From Clostridium sp. CAG:762 (GTDB taxonomy: Bacteria > Bacillota_I > Bacilli_A > RF39 > UBA660): DNA of 46,870 nt. The number at the start of each line of letters is the position of its first letter. Position 1 is the first letter of the stretch. The translations under genes and the position numbers were made by a program. The notes under the pieces are model-generated. The model made no database searches and had not been told where the DNA came from. It saw only the letters and a list, made by a program, of their open reading frames with translations. The stretch lies in assembly GCA_000432575.1 (NCBI GenBank), contig HF996835.1:1-46870 (forward strand), read 5' to 3'. Positions 1 to 8,563 of this stretch are shown piece after piece.

Positions 1-6
1 TGTGTT

Positions 7-22
7 AACAGCATAGCAAAAG
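7..22 (-). repeat. Copy 1 of a dispersed intergenic 16-bp repeat
   Basis: Read on the minus strand this is CTTTTGCTATGCTGTT. The same word recurs exactly at 2886-2901 and with one change at 27579-27594 and 29315-29330, always between genes. Here it lies just beyond the valS terminator. Its function is unknown. Confidence 0.6.
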
Positions 23-27
23 CACAT

Positions 28-60
28 GAAAAAACTCAAGTATTGTTATAATACTTAAGT
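28..60 (-). terminator. Rho-independent terminator of valS
   Basis: Starting five bases after the valS stop, an 11-position stem with one mismatch (ACTTAAGTATT against AATACTTGAGT) and a 5-base loop is followed on the minus strand by a run of six T. Confidence 0.85.
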
Positions 61-64
61 TTCA

Positions 65-2590
65 TTAATTTATCAAAGTAGATAGCATTTTCTTTTCTTC
101 TTCCAATTTTTCTTTTTCCTGATTAACAAGTTCTAAAGGAGCCTTACTAACATAATTTTGATTAGATAGCAACTTCTCTCTTCTAGCAATACTATTTTTT
201 AAACTATCTATTTGTTTTTCTTTAAGTTTTGCCTCTTCTTCGGTAACGACATGCTGATAAAATATAGTTATACTATAATCTCCATTTGCAACTTCATAAT
301 TAGTAACATCCAATTTATTGCTAATGATATGGTCATCCAACTTTAACATTTTATTAATCAAAGTATAATCTTTATTATTATTTACCATACATTTGAAGTC
401 TTTACCAATATTTTTAGTAGCTTTAAAATTTCTAAATAATTTTATAAAATCAATAATAGAATCTAATTCCTTTTCTTCCTTGGTAAATACATATTTCTTA
501 TTATATTTAGGATATTCACTTATCATAATTGAATTACCTTCTCTTATTGGTAACATACTATATATCTCTTCAGTAATATAAGGCGTAAATGGATGCATCA
601 TTTTCAAGATAGACGATAATACATAATATAAAGTACTTTTCGTTGATGATTGGTCAAGACTAAATTTAGAAAGTTCAATATAATTATCACAAAAATCATT
701 CCATATAAATGAATATAACAAACTAGAAACATTATTAAATTCGTATTTTTCCATATATTTTGTTACTTTTTTTATTGTATTATTTAATTTTGTTAAAATC
801 CATTTATCTTTATTATCCATATTACTAAAATCTAATTCTTTTAAATCTTCTATATTCATAAGACAAAATCTTGACGCATTCCATAATTTATTTAAAAAAT
901 TCCATGTTGATCTAACTTTTTCAGTATCATATCTTAAATCTTGTCCTAAAGCTGAACTTGTAGATAAGAAATATCTCAAAGAATCACAACCATATTCTTT
1001 AATTACGTCCATTGGATCTACTCCATTACCTAAACTTTTACTCATTTTTCTTCCTTGGTTATCTCTAATTAAACCATGAATTAAGCATTCTTTAAATGGT
1101 CTAGTATTAGTAAAGTATAAACCTTGAAATACCATACGGTTTACCCAGAAAGGAATGATATCATAAGCTGTAACTAAAACATTATTAGGATAATATCTTT
1201 TTAATAATTCGGTATCATCAGGCCAACCTAGTGTTGAAAATGGCCAAAGAGCACTAGAAAACCAAGTATCCAAAACATCGGTATCTTGTACCCAACCACT
1301 TTCTTGTGGAGCTTCATATCCTACATATATTTCTTCACCTTTATACCAAGCTGGAATTCTATGTCCCCACCAAAGTTGTCTTGATATACACCAATCATAA
1401 GTTATTTCCATCCAATGGTTCATTATTTTTTCAAACCTTGGTGGAACAAAATTAACTTTTTTATCTTTATTTTTTTGATTTTCTAAAACCGCATCGGCTA
1501 AAGGTCGCATTTTAACAAACCATTGTTTAGAAAGATATGGCTCGACCATAACTCCTGACCTTTGAGAATGCCCTACTGAATGAACAATTTTCTCAACTTT
1601 AATTAAAAGCCCTTCTTTTTCCAAGTCTTTTACCAGTGCTTCTCTTGCATCAAATCTATCCATTCCCGCATATTTTAAAGCATTTTCATTCATTGTCCCA
1701 TCAGTATTAATAACCTTAATTCTCTCCAAATTATGTCTATTTCCAACTTCAAAATCATTTGGATCGTGTGCTGGAGTTATTTTTACGACTCCAGTTCCAA
1801 ATTCTATATCAGCATGTTCATCACCTATTATTGGAATAAGTTTATTAACGATAGGTAAAATAACATTCTTCCCAATTAAATGTTTATATCTTTTATCATC
1901 AGGATTAACTGCAACTGCTGTATCACCAAAAAGAGTTTCAGGTCTTGTCGTGGCAACTTCTAAATAATCATCCGTGCCTTCTATAAAATACTTAATATGA
2001 TAAAATGCGCCTTCAACATCTTTATATTCTACCTCTTCATTAGATAAAGCGGTCATTGCATAAGGATCCCAATTAATTATTCTCTCTCCGCGATAAATTA
2101 AGCCTTTATTATATAATGTAATAAAAACGTGTTTTACAGCATTAGATAAACCCTCATCTAAAGTAAATCTCTCCTTGTCATAATCAAGACTAAGTCCTAA
2201 CTTCGCCCACTGAAGTCTTATATTCTCACTATACTCTTTTTTCCAGTCCCATGCATAATTAAGCCATGTATCACGATCCATCTCTCTAGGATTAAAGCCC
2301 ATTTGTTTTAATTTTGCATCAACTTTTGCTTGGGTAGCAATTCCCGCATGATCCATACCAGGAAGCCACAGAGCATCAAATCCTTGCATTCTTTTATATC
2401 TAATAATAATATCCTGTAACGTTGTATCCCATGCATGTCCTAAATGTAATTTCCCCGTAACATTAGGCGGAGGAATAACTATTGTAAATGGCTCTTTAGA
2501 TAAATCTCCAGCTTTAAAATAACCATTTTCTAACCAAAAATCATATTTCCCCTTCTCTACCTCTTCGTGATTATACTTTGTTTCTAACAT
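65..2590 (-). CDS. valS: Valyl-tRNA synthetase
   Basis: Class I aminoacyl-tRNA synthetase that charges tRNA-Val in the cytoplasm. The 841-residue protein has the HIGH-type motif as HLGH in PPPNVTGKLHLGH near residue 45. It also has a CP1 editing domain (ATTRPETLFGDTAVAVNP), the catalytic KMSKS loop (GRKMSKSLGN), an anticodon-binding domain and a C-terminal coiled coil rich in Lys and Glu. Length is slightly under the family norm of about 880. A TTG start 36 bases upstream is possible, but it falls in the T-box expression platform; the ATG at 2590 has GAAAGGAAG in front of it and begins with the expected MLETKYN. A T-box leader controls it and a terminator follows directly, so it is monocistronic. 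Confidence 0.97.
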   Translation of the reverse strand: MLETKYNHEEVEKGKYDFWLENGYFKAGDLSKEPFTIVIPPPNVTGKLHLGHAWDTTLQDIIIRYKRMQGFDALWLPGMDHAGIATQAKVDAKLKQMGFNPREMDRDTWLNYAWDWKKEYSENIRLQWAKLGLSLDYDKERFTLDEGLSNAVKHVFITLYNKGLIYRGERIINWDPYAMTALSNEEVEYKDVEGAFYHIKYFIEGTDDYLEVATTRPETLFGDTAVAVNPDDKRYKHLIGKNVILPIVNKLIPIIGDEHADIEFGTGVVKITPAHDPNDFEVGNRHNLERIKVINTDGTMNENALKYAGMDRFDAREALVKDLEKEGLLIKVEKIVHSVGHSQRSGVMVEPYLSKQWFVKMRPLADAVLENQKNKDKKVNFVPPRFEKIMNHWMEITYDWCISRQLWWGHRIPAWYKGEEIYVGYEAPQESGWVQDTDVLDTWFSSALWPFSTLGWPDDTELLKRYYPNNVLVTAYDIIPFWVNRMVFQGLYFTNTRPFKECLIHGLIRDNQGRKMSKSLGNGVDPMDVIKEYGCDSLRYFLSTSSALGQDLRYDTEKVRSTWNFLNKLWNASRFCLMNIEDLKELDFSNMDNKDKWILTKLNNTIKKVTKYMEKYEFNNVSSLLYSFIWNDFCDNYIELSKFSLDQSSTKSTLYYVLSSILKMMHPFTPYITEEIYSMLPIREGNSIMISEYPKYNKKYVFTKEEKELDSIIDFIKLFRNFKATKNIGKDFKCMVNNNKDYTLINKMLKLDDHIISNKLDVTNYEVANGDYSITIFYQHVVTEEEAKLKEKQIDSLKNSIARREKLLSNQNYVSKAPLELVNQEKEKLEEEKKMLSTLIN

Positions 2591-2626
2591 AAAAATCTTC
2601 CTTTCATTAAAAAAGATTCCATCCAA

Positions 2627-2830
2627 AGGACGAAATCTCGTGGTACCACCTTATTTTGTAATATAACATTACCTCATAACTTTAACGCATTTACGCGTAA
2701 TATCCTTTTTATTTAGATATTAACTATAGAAGCTACCTTCAATTAATTTATTTATTCTTTTTCACCAAACAAGAACTCTCTACAAAACAAATTTAATTTA
2801 CTCCTCTTCCTCATTGCTTTTAAATAACTA
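2627..2830 (-). promoter_or_regulatory. T-box riboswitch leader of valS, probable GUA specifier
   Basis: The leader carries the conserved T-box core AAGGTGGTACCACG (minus strand, about 2638-2651), whose bulge pairs with the acceptor end of uncharged tRNA. A Stem I region with an AGAGAG element lies upstream. A GTA triplet in GAAGGTAGCTTC at 2734-2736 is placed as a valine specifier. Downstream of the core a T-rich stretch just before valS can form the terminator alternative. Uncharged tRNA-Val is expected to favour readthrough. The T-box call is firm; the specifier position is inferred by eye. Confidence 0.88.
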
Positions 2831-2835
2831 ACAAT

Positions 2836-2863
2836 AGTTTATCACAAAATTTAACTTTTGCAA
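2836..2863 (-). promoter_or_regulatory. Probable SigA promoter of the valS leader
   Basis: TTGCAA, 16 bases, then TAAACT on the minus strand. It lies where the T-box transcript should begin. Confidence 0.5.
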
Positions 2864-2885
2864 ATATTTTTTTTAATTTTTTATT

Positions 2886-2901
2886 CTTTTGCTATGCTGT
2901 T
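2886..2901 (+). repeat. Copy 2 of the dispersed 16-bp repeat
   Basis: CTTTTGCTATGCTGTT, identical to copy 1, in the gap between the 3' end of the P-type ATPase and the valS promoter. Confidence 0.6.
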
Positions 2902-2923
2902 GTAATTCATAACACTAATTTTA

Positions 2924-5536
2924 CTATATTTCTCTTTTTTTATCAAATAATTTAAGTATCATTTTTCTTATAAAATCAAACGGAATTACAGTTGAAGAAA
3001 TAAATAACATTACCACAAATTCTATGGCATTAAGACCTACAGTTCTAAACAAACTACCTCCATAATAAATTAAATATATTTGAATAATAATAACCAAAGA
3101 TATAACCATGATAAAAGCCTTATTCTTAATTATATTAGATAAAATATTAACCCTTGTTGTTCTAGCATTAAAACTATTAAATAAAGAAGCAAAGATAAAT
3201 AAACCAAAAAATGCTGTCATTAAAGTCTCATTAGTTTCATAAATTCCTCTAACTAAATTAGTCTTTAAAAATACTAAACATAAAACCGCGATATATAAAC
3301 CATTAGTAATTATTTGATTAAACATATATCCATTAACAACATTTTCATCTCTTCTTTTTGGTTTTTCCTTCATATACTCAACTAATGCTGGTTCATAAGC
3401 AAATGCTAAAGCGGCTAAAGTATCCATGACCATATTTATCCAAAGCATTTGAATTACTGTAACAGGTTCATATATTCCAATAAAAGGTCCAATTAAAGAA
3501 ACACTTATCGCACATAAATTAACTGTAAGTTGAAATATTATAAATTTTCTAATACTTTTAAATATCGTTCTACCATATAATATTGCCTTTGCAATAGATA
3601 GAAAGTTATCATCTAAAATAACTACATTAGAAGCTTCTTTAGCTACTTCAGTCCCACTTCCCATAGCAAAACCAACATCTGCCTTTCTTAAAGCAGGAGC
3701 ATCATTAATTCCATCACCCGTCATTCCTACAACTAAATTAAGTTCCTTACTTATTCTTACCAATCTACTCTTATCTTGTGGTAAACTGCGGGCTACAACT
3801 TTTAAATGAGGTAATATTTTCTTTAATTCAAAATCACTTAATTTATTTATTTCTTCACTAGTCATTACCAAATCATTTTCACTTTTAATAAGTCCTATTT
3901 CTTTTCCAATAGAAACCGCGGTTTTTAAATTATCTCCAGTAATCATAACCGTTTGAATGCCTGCCTCATTAACCAATTTAAGACCTTCAATTGCTTCTTT
4001 TCTAACCTCATCCTTAATAATAATTAATCCCAAATAAGTTAAATTATTTATTTCTTTATTTAATCCCCTATTAGAAGTAGCTAATGCTATTACCCGATAC
4101 CCATTAGATACATAATTATTAATTTTATTTTCTACTTCTCGTTTACTAATAAACATTCGCCTATTTAAATTAACATCATAATAACTACTACAATACCTAA
4201 TTATCACCTCTGGAGCCCCTTTTACTAACTTAATCTTCTCTCCATCTTCAATAATTGTCATAGAATACTTATTCTCACTAGAAAAAAGTACTTTATCAAT
4301 TATTTTAATTCTATTATCTTTAATTCCTTTAATATAATTTAAAAGTGCTCTATCAGTAATATTACCCGAAACAACAGTATTTCTAACATTATCATAAGTT
4401 GATTCATTATTATAAACCAAACTCTTATATACTAAATCATAATATTTATTATATCGCTTCATTTCCATAACATTGTTAAACTCATAATTATCTGGAGTTA
4501 TAATTCCTACTACTTCTAGTTTTCCTTTTGTAATTGTTCCTGTTTTATCAGTAAATAAAATATTTAAACTACCCGCAGTCTCTATGCCCACAAGTTTTCT
4601 AACTAAAACGTTATTTTTAAGCATAGTTTTCATATTAGAAGATAGAACTAAAGTAATCATTAAAGGTAATCCCTCCGGTACCGCGACCACGATAATAGTA
4701 ACACTCAAAGTAAGAGCATAAAGAATATAACCAAACATAACCGGAAAATTAGATAAAGTTGCCACTATCTTAGCATATTCAAAATTATTATCAATAACAA
4801 TTACTGAAAATAAATATGATAAAGATATCAACACAGCTCCTAAATAACCTATTTTACTAATTACCTTAGCTAACTTAGTAAGTCTAATCTTAAGAGGCGA
4901 TGGTGTTTCTTTTTCTTGTATTTCAAGAGCTATTTTCCCATAAAAAGTATCACTCCCCACATTAGTAACTTTAACTATTGCTTCATTAGAACATACTATT
5001 GTCCCACGATATACTTTATTATTAGTACTACTAGTATTCTTATATGTTTCCTTAGCTTCTCCATTAATTATAGATTCATCAACACTAAGCATTCCCTCAA
5101 TAATAATACCATCTGCAGGTATTTTATCCCCAGTAGTTAAAATAATTAAATCACCAACGACTACATCATCCACATAAATCTCTAGTACCTTACCATCTCT
5201 TAATACTTTGGTTTTAATCTTAGAAGCATCACTTTCTAATTTTTGGAATGCCTTTTCACTACCATACTCTGATACAGTTGATATAAATGATGCTACAAAT
5301 ATAGCAATAACAATACCAAGTGTCTCATAAATATCAAAACTCTTAATTAAAAATACCATTTTAATACCTAAAGCAATTAAAAGAATCTTAATAATAGGAT
5401 CACCTAGAGATTCCAAAAATAACTTAAAAAAACTATTAGTATTTCTCTTATTAATTATATTACTACCATACTTTTTCCTTGCTTCTTTTACTTCTTCATT
5501 ACTTAATCCCTTATAATCAAAAATATTATGTATCAT
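2924..5536 (-). CDS. Calcium-type P-type ATPase (PMCA-like)
   Basis: An 870-residue P2-type cation pump. In order it has an N-terminal cation-ATPase domain, the actuator domain, M4 with the Ca-pump motif PEGLP, the phosphorylation motif DKTGT, the hinge MTGDGINDAPALRKADVGFAMG, and M5-M10 including LWINMVMDTLAALAFAYEP, typical of bacterial PMCA-like pumps. It probably exports Ca2+ (Mn2+ is possible). The ATG at 5536 follows AGGTG; an in-frame TTG nine codons upstream lacks a good ribosome site. Oddity: the actuator TGES motif reads NGEA. Many bacterial relatives have NGES, so only the last Ser-to-Ala change is unusual. Single gene between two intergenic gaps. Confidence 0.93.
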   Translation of the reverse strand: MIHNIFDYKGLSNEEVKEARKKYGSNIINKRNTNSFFKLFLESLGDPIIKILLIALGIKMVFLIKSFDIYETLGIVIAIFVASFISTVSEYGSEKAFQKLESDASKIKTKVLRDGKVLEIYVDDVVVGDLIILTTGDKIPADGIIIEGMLSVDESIINGEAKETYKNTSSTNNKVYRGTIVCSNEAIVKVTNVGSDTFYGKIALEIQEKETPSPLKIRLTKLAKVISKIGYLGAVLISLSYLFSVIVIDNNFEYAKIVATLSNFPVMFGYILYALTLSVTIIVVAVPEGLPLMITLVLSSNMKTMLKNNVLVRKLVGIETAGSLNILFTDKTGTITKGKLEVVGIITPDNYEFNNVMEMKRYNKYYDLVYKSLVYNNESTYDNVRNTVVSGNITDRALLNYIKGIKDNRIKIIDKVLFSSENKYSMTIIEDGEKIKLVKGAPEVIIRYCSSYYDVNLNRRMFISKREVENKINNYVSNGYRVIALATSNRGLNKEINNLTYLGLIIIKDEVRKEAIEGLKLVNEAGIQTVMITGDNLKTAVSIGKEIGLIKSENDLVMTSEEINKLSDFELKKILPHLKVVARSLPQDKSRLVRISKELNLVVGMTGDGINDAPALRKADVGFAMGSGTEVAKEASNVVILDDNFLSIAKAILYGRTIFKSIRKFIIFQLTVNLCAISVSLIGPFIGIYEPVTVIQMLWINMVMDTLAALAFAYEPALVEYMKEKPKRRDENVVNGYMFNQIITNGLYIAVLCLVFLKTNLVRGIYETNETLMTAFFGLFIFASLFNSFNARTTRVNILSNIIKNKAFIMVISLVIIIQIYLIYYGGSLFRTVGLNAIEFVVMLFISSTVIPFDFIRKMILKLFDKKREI

Positions 5537-5918
5537 AGTATCACCTAATACATAATATTTCAAACTAATTTATATAGAATAGCTATCACTCGACAATTTA
5601 ATTAAACAATTCTAAATATATAAAAATTTTTTAGTAATGGAATGTCATTTAAATCCAGATTGATTACTTGTTTATAAATATATTAATGATAACTTAGTGC
5701 TATTACATGTTGTAACTAATAGTCGACTTATTTAATAAAAAGATACAAGTCCAAACTAAAAGAGGAAATTTTAAAAAATTATGAGATAATTAAAAATAAA
5801 TATATTAATAGAAATAAACATACTTTAAATAATCGGTTAAAAAATAATATAAATCAAAAAAAATTTATGTAGACCTTTTTATAAAAGTTCCACATAAACA
5901 TAAAAATACATAATATTA
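5537..5918. other. 382-bp AT-rich intergenic region without a supported gene
   Basis: Apart from the terminator at 5856-5898 I see no gene. A plus-strand stretch of about 45 codons (5723-5875) is open and Lys/Asn-rich, but has no start codon with a ribosome site, so it may be an eroded gene or chance. Confidence 0.5.
5856..5898 (-). terminator. Terminator of the sipW operon
   Basis: TTTATGTGGA pairs with TCTACATAAA (10 bp with one G-U pair), followed on the minus strand by eight T. It lies just after the stop of the last gene in the export cluster. Confidence 0.85.
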
Positions 5919-6428
5919 TTATATCTTAGTATCCACAACCATCTTATATGTTAAAGTATTATTATTAAAAACATCTTTATACTCATCACTTAACCATATA
6001 GCATAGTATTCTTCTATATCTTGATTAGCCTTAAGTTCCAATTTATCAATTAAATAATAATAATTAGCATTATCTTCATATATAAGATTATCTAAATACT
6101 TAACTTCATTATTTATTCTAAACCTTAAATAACTAATATCCACTAAAGACTCTTTATCAATTAACATTATTAAATTACAACTAGTATCTTCATTCTTATT
6201 ATTAGTAATAGTAATAATATTATTCTCTAATCCATTAACATCACTATTATCATTAATTAAATATAAATTTTTATTATTAATAGTCTCTTTTAAAGTAATT
6301 TCATTATTAATAGACATAAGCCTATTAGTTTCTTCTTCTCTACTTCCAATTATAACTAACCATATTATTGATATAACAAAAGTAAACACTAATTCAACCC
6401 CAATTTTAAATATTTGCCCCCTAATCAT
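5919..6428 (-). CDS. Small membrane-anchored protein of the SipW/TasA-like cluster
   Basis: A 169-residue protein with one N-terminal membrane segment (about residues 9-28) and an Asn-rich extracellular part. I recognise no named family. Its C-terminus, YYAIWLSDEYKDVFNNNTLTYK, has the same Trp-Leu pattern followed by a final beta strand as the three neighbouring TasA-like proteins. This suggests a distant member of that beta-sandwich fold, perhaps a minor or anchoring subunit. The ATG follows AGGAGGG at good spacing, 11 bases after the upstream gene, so it is translated from the sipW transcript. A terminator follows. The role is inferred from context only. Confidence 0.75.
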   Translation of the reverse strand: MIRGQIFKIGVELVFTFVISIIWLVIIGSREEETNRLMSINNEITLKETINNKNLYLINDNSDVNGLENNIITITNNKNEDTSCNLIMLIDKESLVDISYLRFRINNEVKYLDNLIYEDNANYYYLIDKLELKANQDIEEYYAIWLSDEYKDVFNNNTLTYKMVVDTKI

Positions 6429-6439
6429 AAACCCTCCTG

Positions 6440-7090
6440 TTATTTTTTCTTATATTCAAAATATACTTTAATCTTACCTTCAAAAGTTTTATCTTGATAT
6501 GAATTGTCTGCACTCTCATCCAACCACATTCTAAGTGCAAACTTATCGCTCTCTGCAGGTTTCATATCAAACACTAATAACTCTGTTTCTGGCATCTTCT
6601 TTGTATAATTTAAACTCTTACTCTTCAATGCCTCACCATTCTTAATAAGTTTATAATTTAACTTATCAGTTTCCATCGTAGTATTCTTAGTCTTCTCCAA
6701 TCCTATTCTACATCTAATATTCATGCTAGACATATTTTTAACAACAAATTGTACATCAGTAGCATCTTTATTATTATATATCATATCAGCTTCTTTTTCA
6801 CTCATAGGATAAGTATTTTCAAAAAGTAACTTACCACCTTCATTGTAATACTCAACAACAGTCTTAATTTCAACATCAACTTTTTTATTAGCATTATCAA
6901 AAAAATGCGATAATGCTATACCAATGCCAACTGTAAAAGAAGTAATGGCTGAAAAAATAAGAATCATACTAAATATATTACCATATTTTCTCCAAAAAAG
7001 AAAGAACCAAGTTTTTTTATCATTTTTTTCTTCTTCAACAGTAATATTATCATTCTTAATTTTTTTAACTCTAAATTCACTACTTGACAT
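6440..7090 (-). CDS. TasA-like membrane-anchored subunit candidate
   Basis: A 216-residue protein with a basic cytoplasmic N-terminus of about 40 residues, one membrane helix (about 37-60) and an extracellular domain. The domain ends in ALRMWLDESADNSYQ followed by a Lys-rich beta strand. That ending matches the C-terminal WLD signature of the two TasA/camelysin-like proteins upstream, especially VVWLDSTADNSYQ. It overlaps the 3' end of the signal peptidase gene by 11 bases and has GAAGGTG ahead of its ATG, so it is coupled to it. It may be an assembly or anchoring factor playing the part TapA plays in Bacillus; that comparison is inference from context, not sequence identity. Confidence 0.75.
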   Translation of the reverse strand: MSSSEFRVKKIKNDNITVEEEKNDKKTWFFLFWRKYGNIFSMILIFSAITSFTVGIGIALSHFFDNANKKVDVEIKTVVEYYNEGGKLLFENTYPMSEKEADMIYNNKDATDVQFVVKNMSSMNIRCRIGLEKTKNTTMETDKLNYKLIKNGEALKSKSLNYTKKMPETELLVFDMKPAESDKFALRMWLDESADNSYQDKTFEGKIKVYFEYKKK

Positions 7091-7754
7091 AATTCACCTT
7101 CTTTTTATTAATTTTTCTCTCGGCTTTACGACCGACAACTTTAAATAATTTTAATATATCATAAGATACTACACATAAACATGGTATTAATATACCTATT
7201 ATCCATCCACTCTTCGTAGCTAAAAACATTTGTAAATAACCTAATTTTGGTATAGTAAGTATTACTTTCCCAAAAATATTTTCTTGTTGTACTAAAGCAT
7301 CATCAGCAACGTTATTATTATCACCCTTAGACCTAAACTCATAAGTACCATCATTTAACTTATATTTTTCAATAATTCTATGCGTTATAATAGTACCCTT
7401 CCAACGTGGATCACTAGATGCAAATGTTATTATATCACGAACTTTAAGATTTTCGGCAGGAATTTTTTTAGTAATAACAACATCTTTTTCCATTATTTCA
7501 GGAATCATACTACCAGTAAGTACAACATATCCATTAAAAGTAGGGGCTGAATAATCTCCTTTGCTTTGTTTAATTTTAATACTTAAAAAATATATAAGTA
7601 AAGTAACACCAATTAAAAGTAAAAATATAAACAATGCATAAGAAAAAATACCGACAATATATTGAATTGGTTTTCTCTTCCTACTAATTACTTTAACTTT
7701 ATAGTGTCTTGCTCTACTAACAACATCATTAAAATTTCCCACAACTGTACCCAC
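7080..7754 (-). CDS. sipW: SipW-like (ER-type) signal peptidase I
   Basis: A 224-residue membrane peptidase. The catalytic Ser is in VVLTGSMIPEI, the second motif ITHRI has His where ordinary bacterial type I enzymes have Lys, and RSKGDNNNVADDALV is the third box. This His-type dyad defines the SipW/ER family. Membrane segments lie at about residues 32-56 and 175-198. SipW enzymes process TasA-type fibre subunits, and such proteins lie on both sides. The GTG at 7754 with AGGAGTG nine bases upstream is the only start that keeps frame; an ATG two bases upstream leads to an early stop. Its promoter overlaps the terminator of the preceding gene. Confidence 0.9.
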   Translation of the reverse strand: MGTVVGNFNDVVSRARHYKVKVISRKRKPIQYIVGIFSYALFIFLLLIGVTLLIYFLSIKIKQSKGDYSAPTFNGYVVLTGSMIPEIMEKDVVITKKIPAENLKVRDIITFASSDPRWKGTIITHRIIEKYKLNDGTYEFRSKGDNNNVADDALVQQENIFGKVILTIPKLGYLQMFLATKSGWIIGILIPCLCVVSYDILKLFKVVGRKAERKINKKKVNYVK

Positions 7755-7784
7755 ATTTATACACTCCTATCTATTCTTACAACC

Positions 7785-7813
7785 ATTATACAACAAAAAA
7801 TCTCATATATCAA
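7785..7813 (-). promoter_or_regulatory. SigA promoter of the sipW operon
   Basis: TTGATA, 17 bases, TATAAT on the minus strand. The -35 box falls in the loop and distal arm of the terminator hairpin at 7796-7822. Confidence 0.8.
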
Positions 7814-7822
7814 TATGAGATT
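7796..7822 (-). terminator. Terminator between the first TasA-like gene and sipW
   Basis: AATCTCATAT, loop of 4, ATATGAGATT, followed on the minus strand by T6. It separates the abundant subunit transcript from sipW. Confidence 0.85.
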
Positions 7823-7850
7823 TAAGTTTTTTTAAATAACTTTAACAAAA

Positions 7851-8477
7851 TTATTTGTTGTTAGTTTGAACAGCTTCTACATTAATACCAGCAGTAAATG
7901 TTCTGTTAGCATTACTGTTTTCTCCAGTATTAACAGCAGTTTGGTCTAACCATAATAAAACGGTAAAACTATTAGTAGCTTGAGGAGCTATTGCTTGAGC
8001 TGAAGGTAATGTTACATCAGCACCAACAGGAGCACCAGTTAAAGTTGTTGGATCAGTAGTGAATACTGAATACATTAATTTGTTATCCTTATATTCATTT
8101 TTTGTAATATTGAAATCAGCATCAATATTAGCATATAAAGTACCAGTATTTTTTACAGTAACTTTTGCAAAAGCACAAATAGTTTCAGTTGCATCAGTTG
8201 CATCATCTGCAAACTTACAGTCTCCTGCTTTATAAGCTGCTAATACTTGTTCAGTAGTAGCGGGTTTTAAATTACTAGCATCAACTACTTTACCTGCACC
8301 TTCACCAGAAGAAACATATTCTACACTTAATGTACCAGTTTTAACAACTGTTTTAGTATCTCCACCAGCTGTTGCTGTAAACCATGCAAATGTTGCACCA
8401 ATAATAGCTACTATTAATGTTGCAACACCAATAACGCCATAAAATAGTCCCTTTCCTCCATTATTATTTTCGTTCAT
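7851..8477 (-). CDS. TasA/camelysin-like secreted protein, copy 1
   Basis: A 208-residue protein with a SipW-type signal segment (residues 12-33, hydrophobic, then GATFAWFTATAGG) and a beta-rich mature domain. Two cysteines flank an acidic loop (CKFADD and ETICAF). It ends in LLWLDQTAVNTG and an AGINVEAVQTNNK strand. TasA-family proteins form extracellular fibres after SipW cleavage. The first 36 residues are nearly identical to the gene immediately upstream, while the mature parts diverge. It has its own strong promoter and AGGAGG site, and a terminator follows. The exact polymer or function cannot be read from sequence. Confidence 0.85.
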   Translation of the reverse strand: MNENNNGGKGLFYGVIGVATLIVAIIGATFAWFTATAGGDTKTVVKTGTLSVEYVSSGEGAGKVVDASNLKPATTEQVLAAYKAGDCKFADDATDATETICAFAKVTVKNTGTLYANIDADFNITKNEYKDNKLMYSVFTTDPTTLTGAPVGADVTLPSAQAIAPQATNSFTVLLWLDQTAVNTGENSNANRTFTAGINVEAVQTNNK

Positions 8478-8503
8478 GTTTTCAATCCTCCTTTACATTA
8501 ATA

Positions 8504-8532
8504 ATCATAGCAAAAAAAAAGATATTATGCAA
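8504..8532 (-). promoter_or_regulatory. SigA promoter of TasA-like gene copy 1
   Basis: TTGCAT, 17 bases with a T9 run, TATGAT on the minus strand, followed by AAAGGAGG and the ATG at 8477. The arrangement is copied almost base for base at 9283-9311. Confidence 0.88.
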
Positions 8533-8563
8533 TACCTTTTTTACATTTTTTAAAACTTTCTAA

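Noticed and set aside
2591..2626. Longer valS start at a TTG
   Set aside because: The extra 12 codons lie in the T-box expression platform; the ATG at 2590 has its own ribosome site and matches the family.
5723..5875. Lys/Asn-rich open stretch in the 5.5-5.9 kb gap
   Set aside because: No start codon, ribosome site or recognisable similarity.
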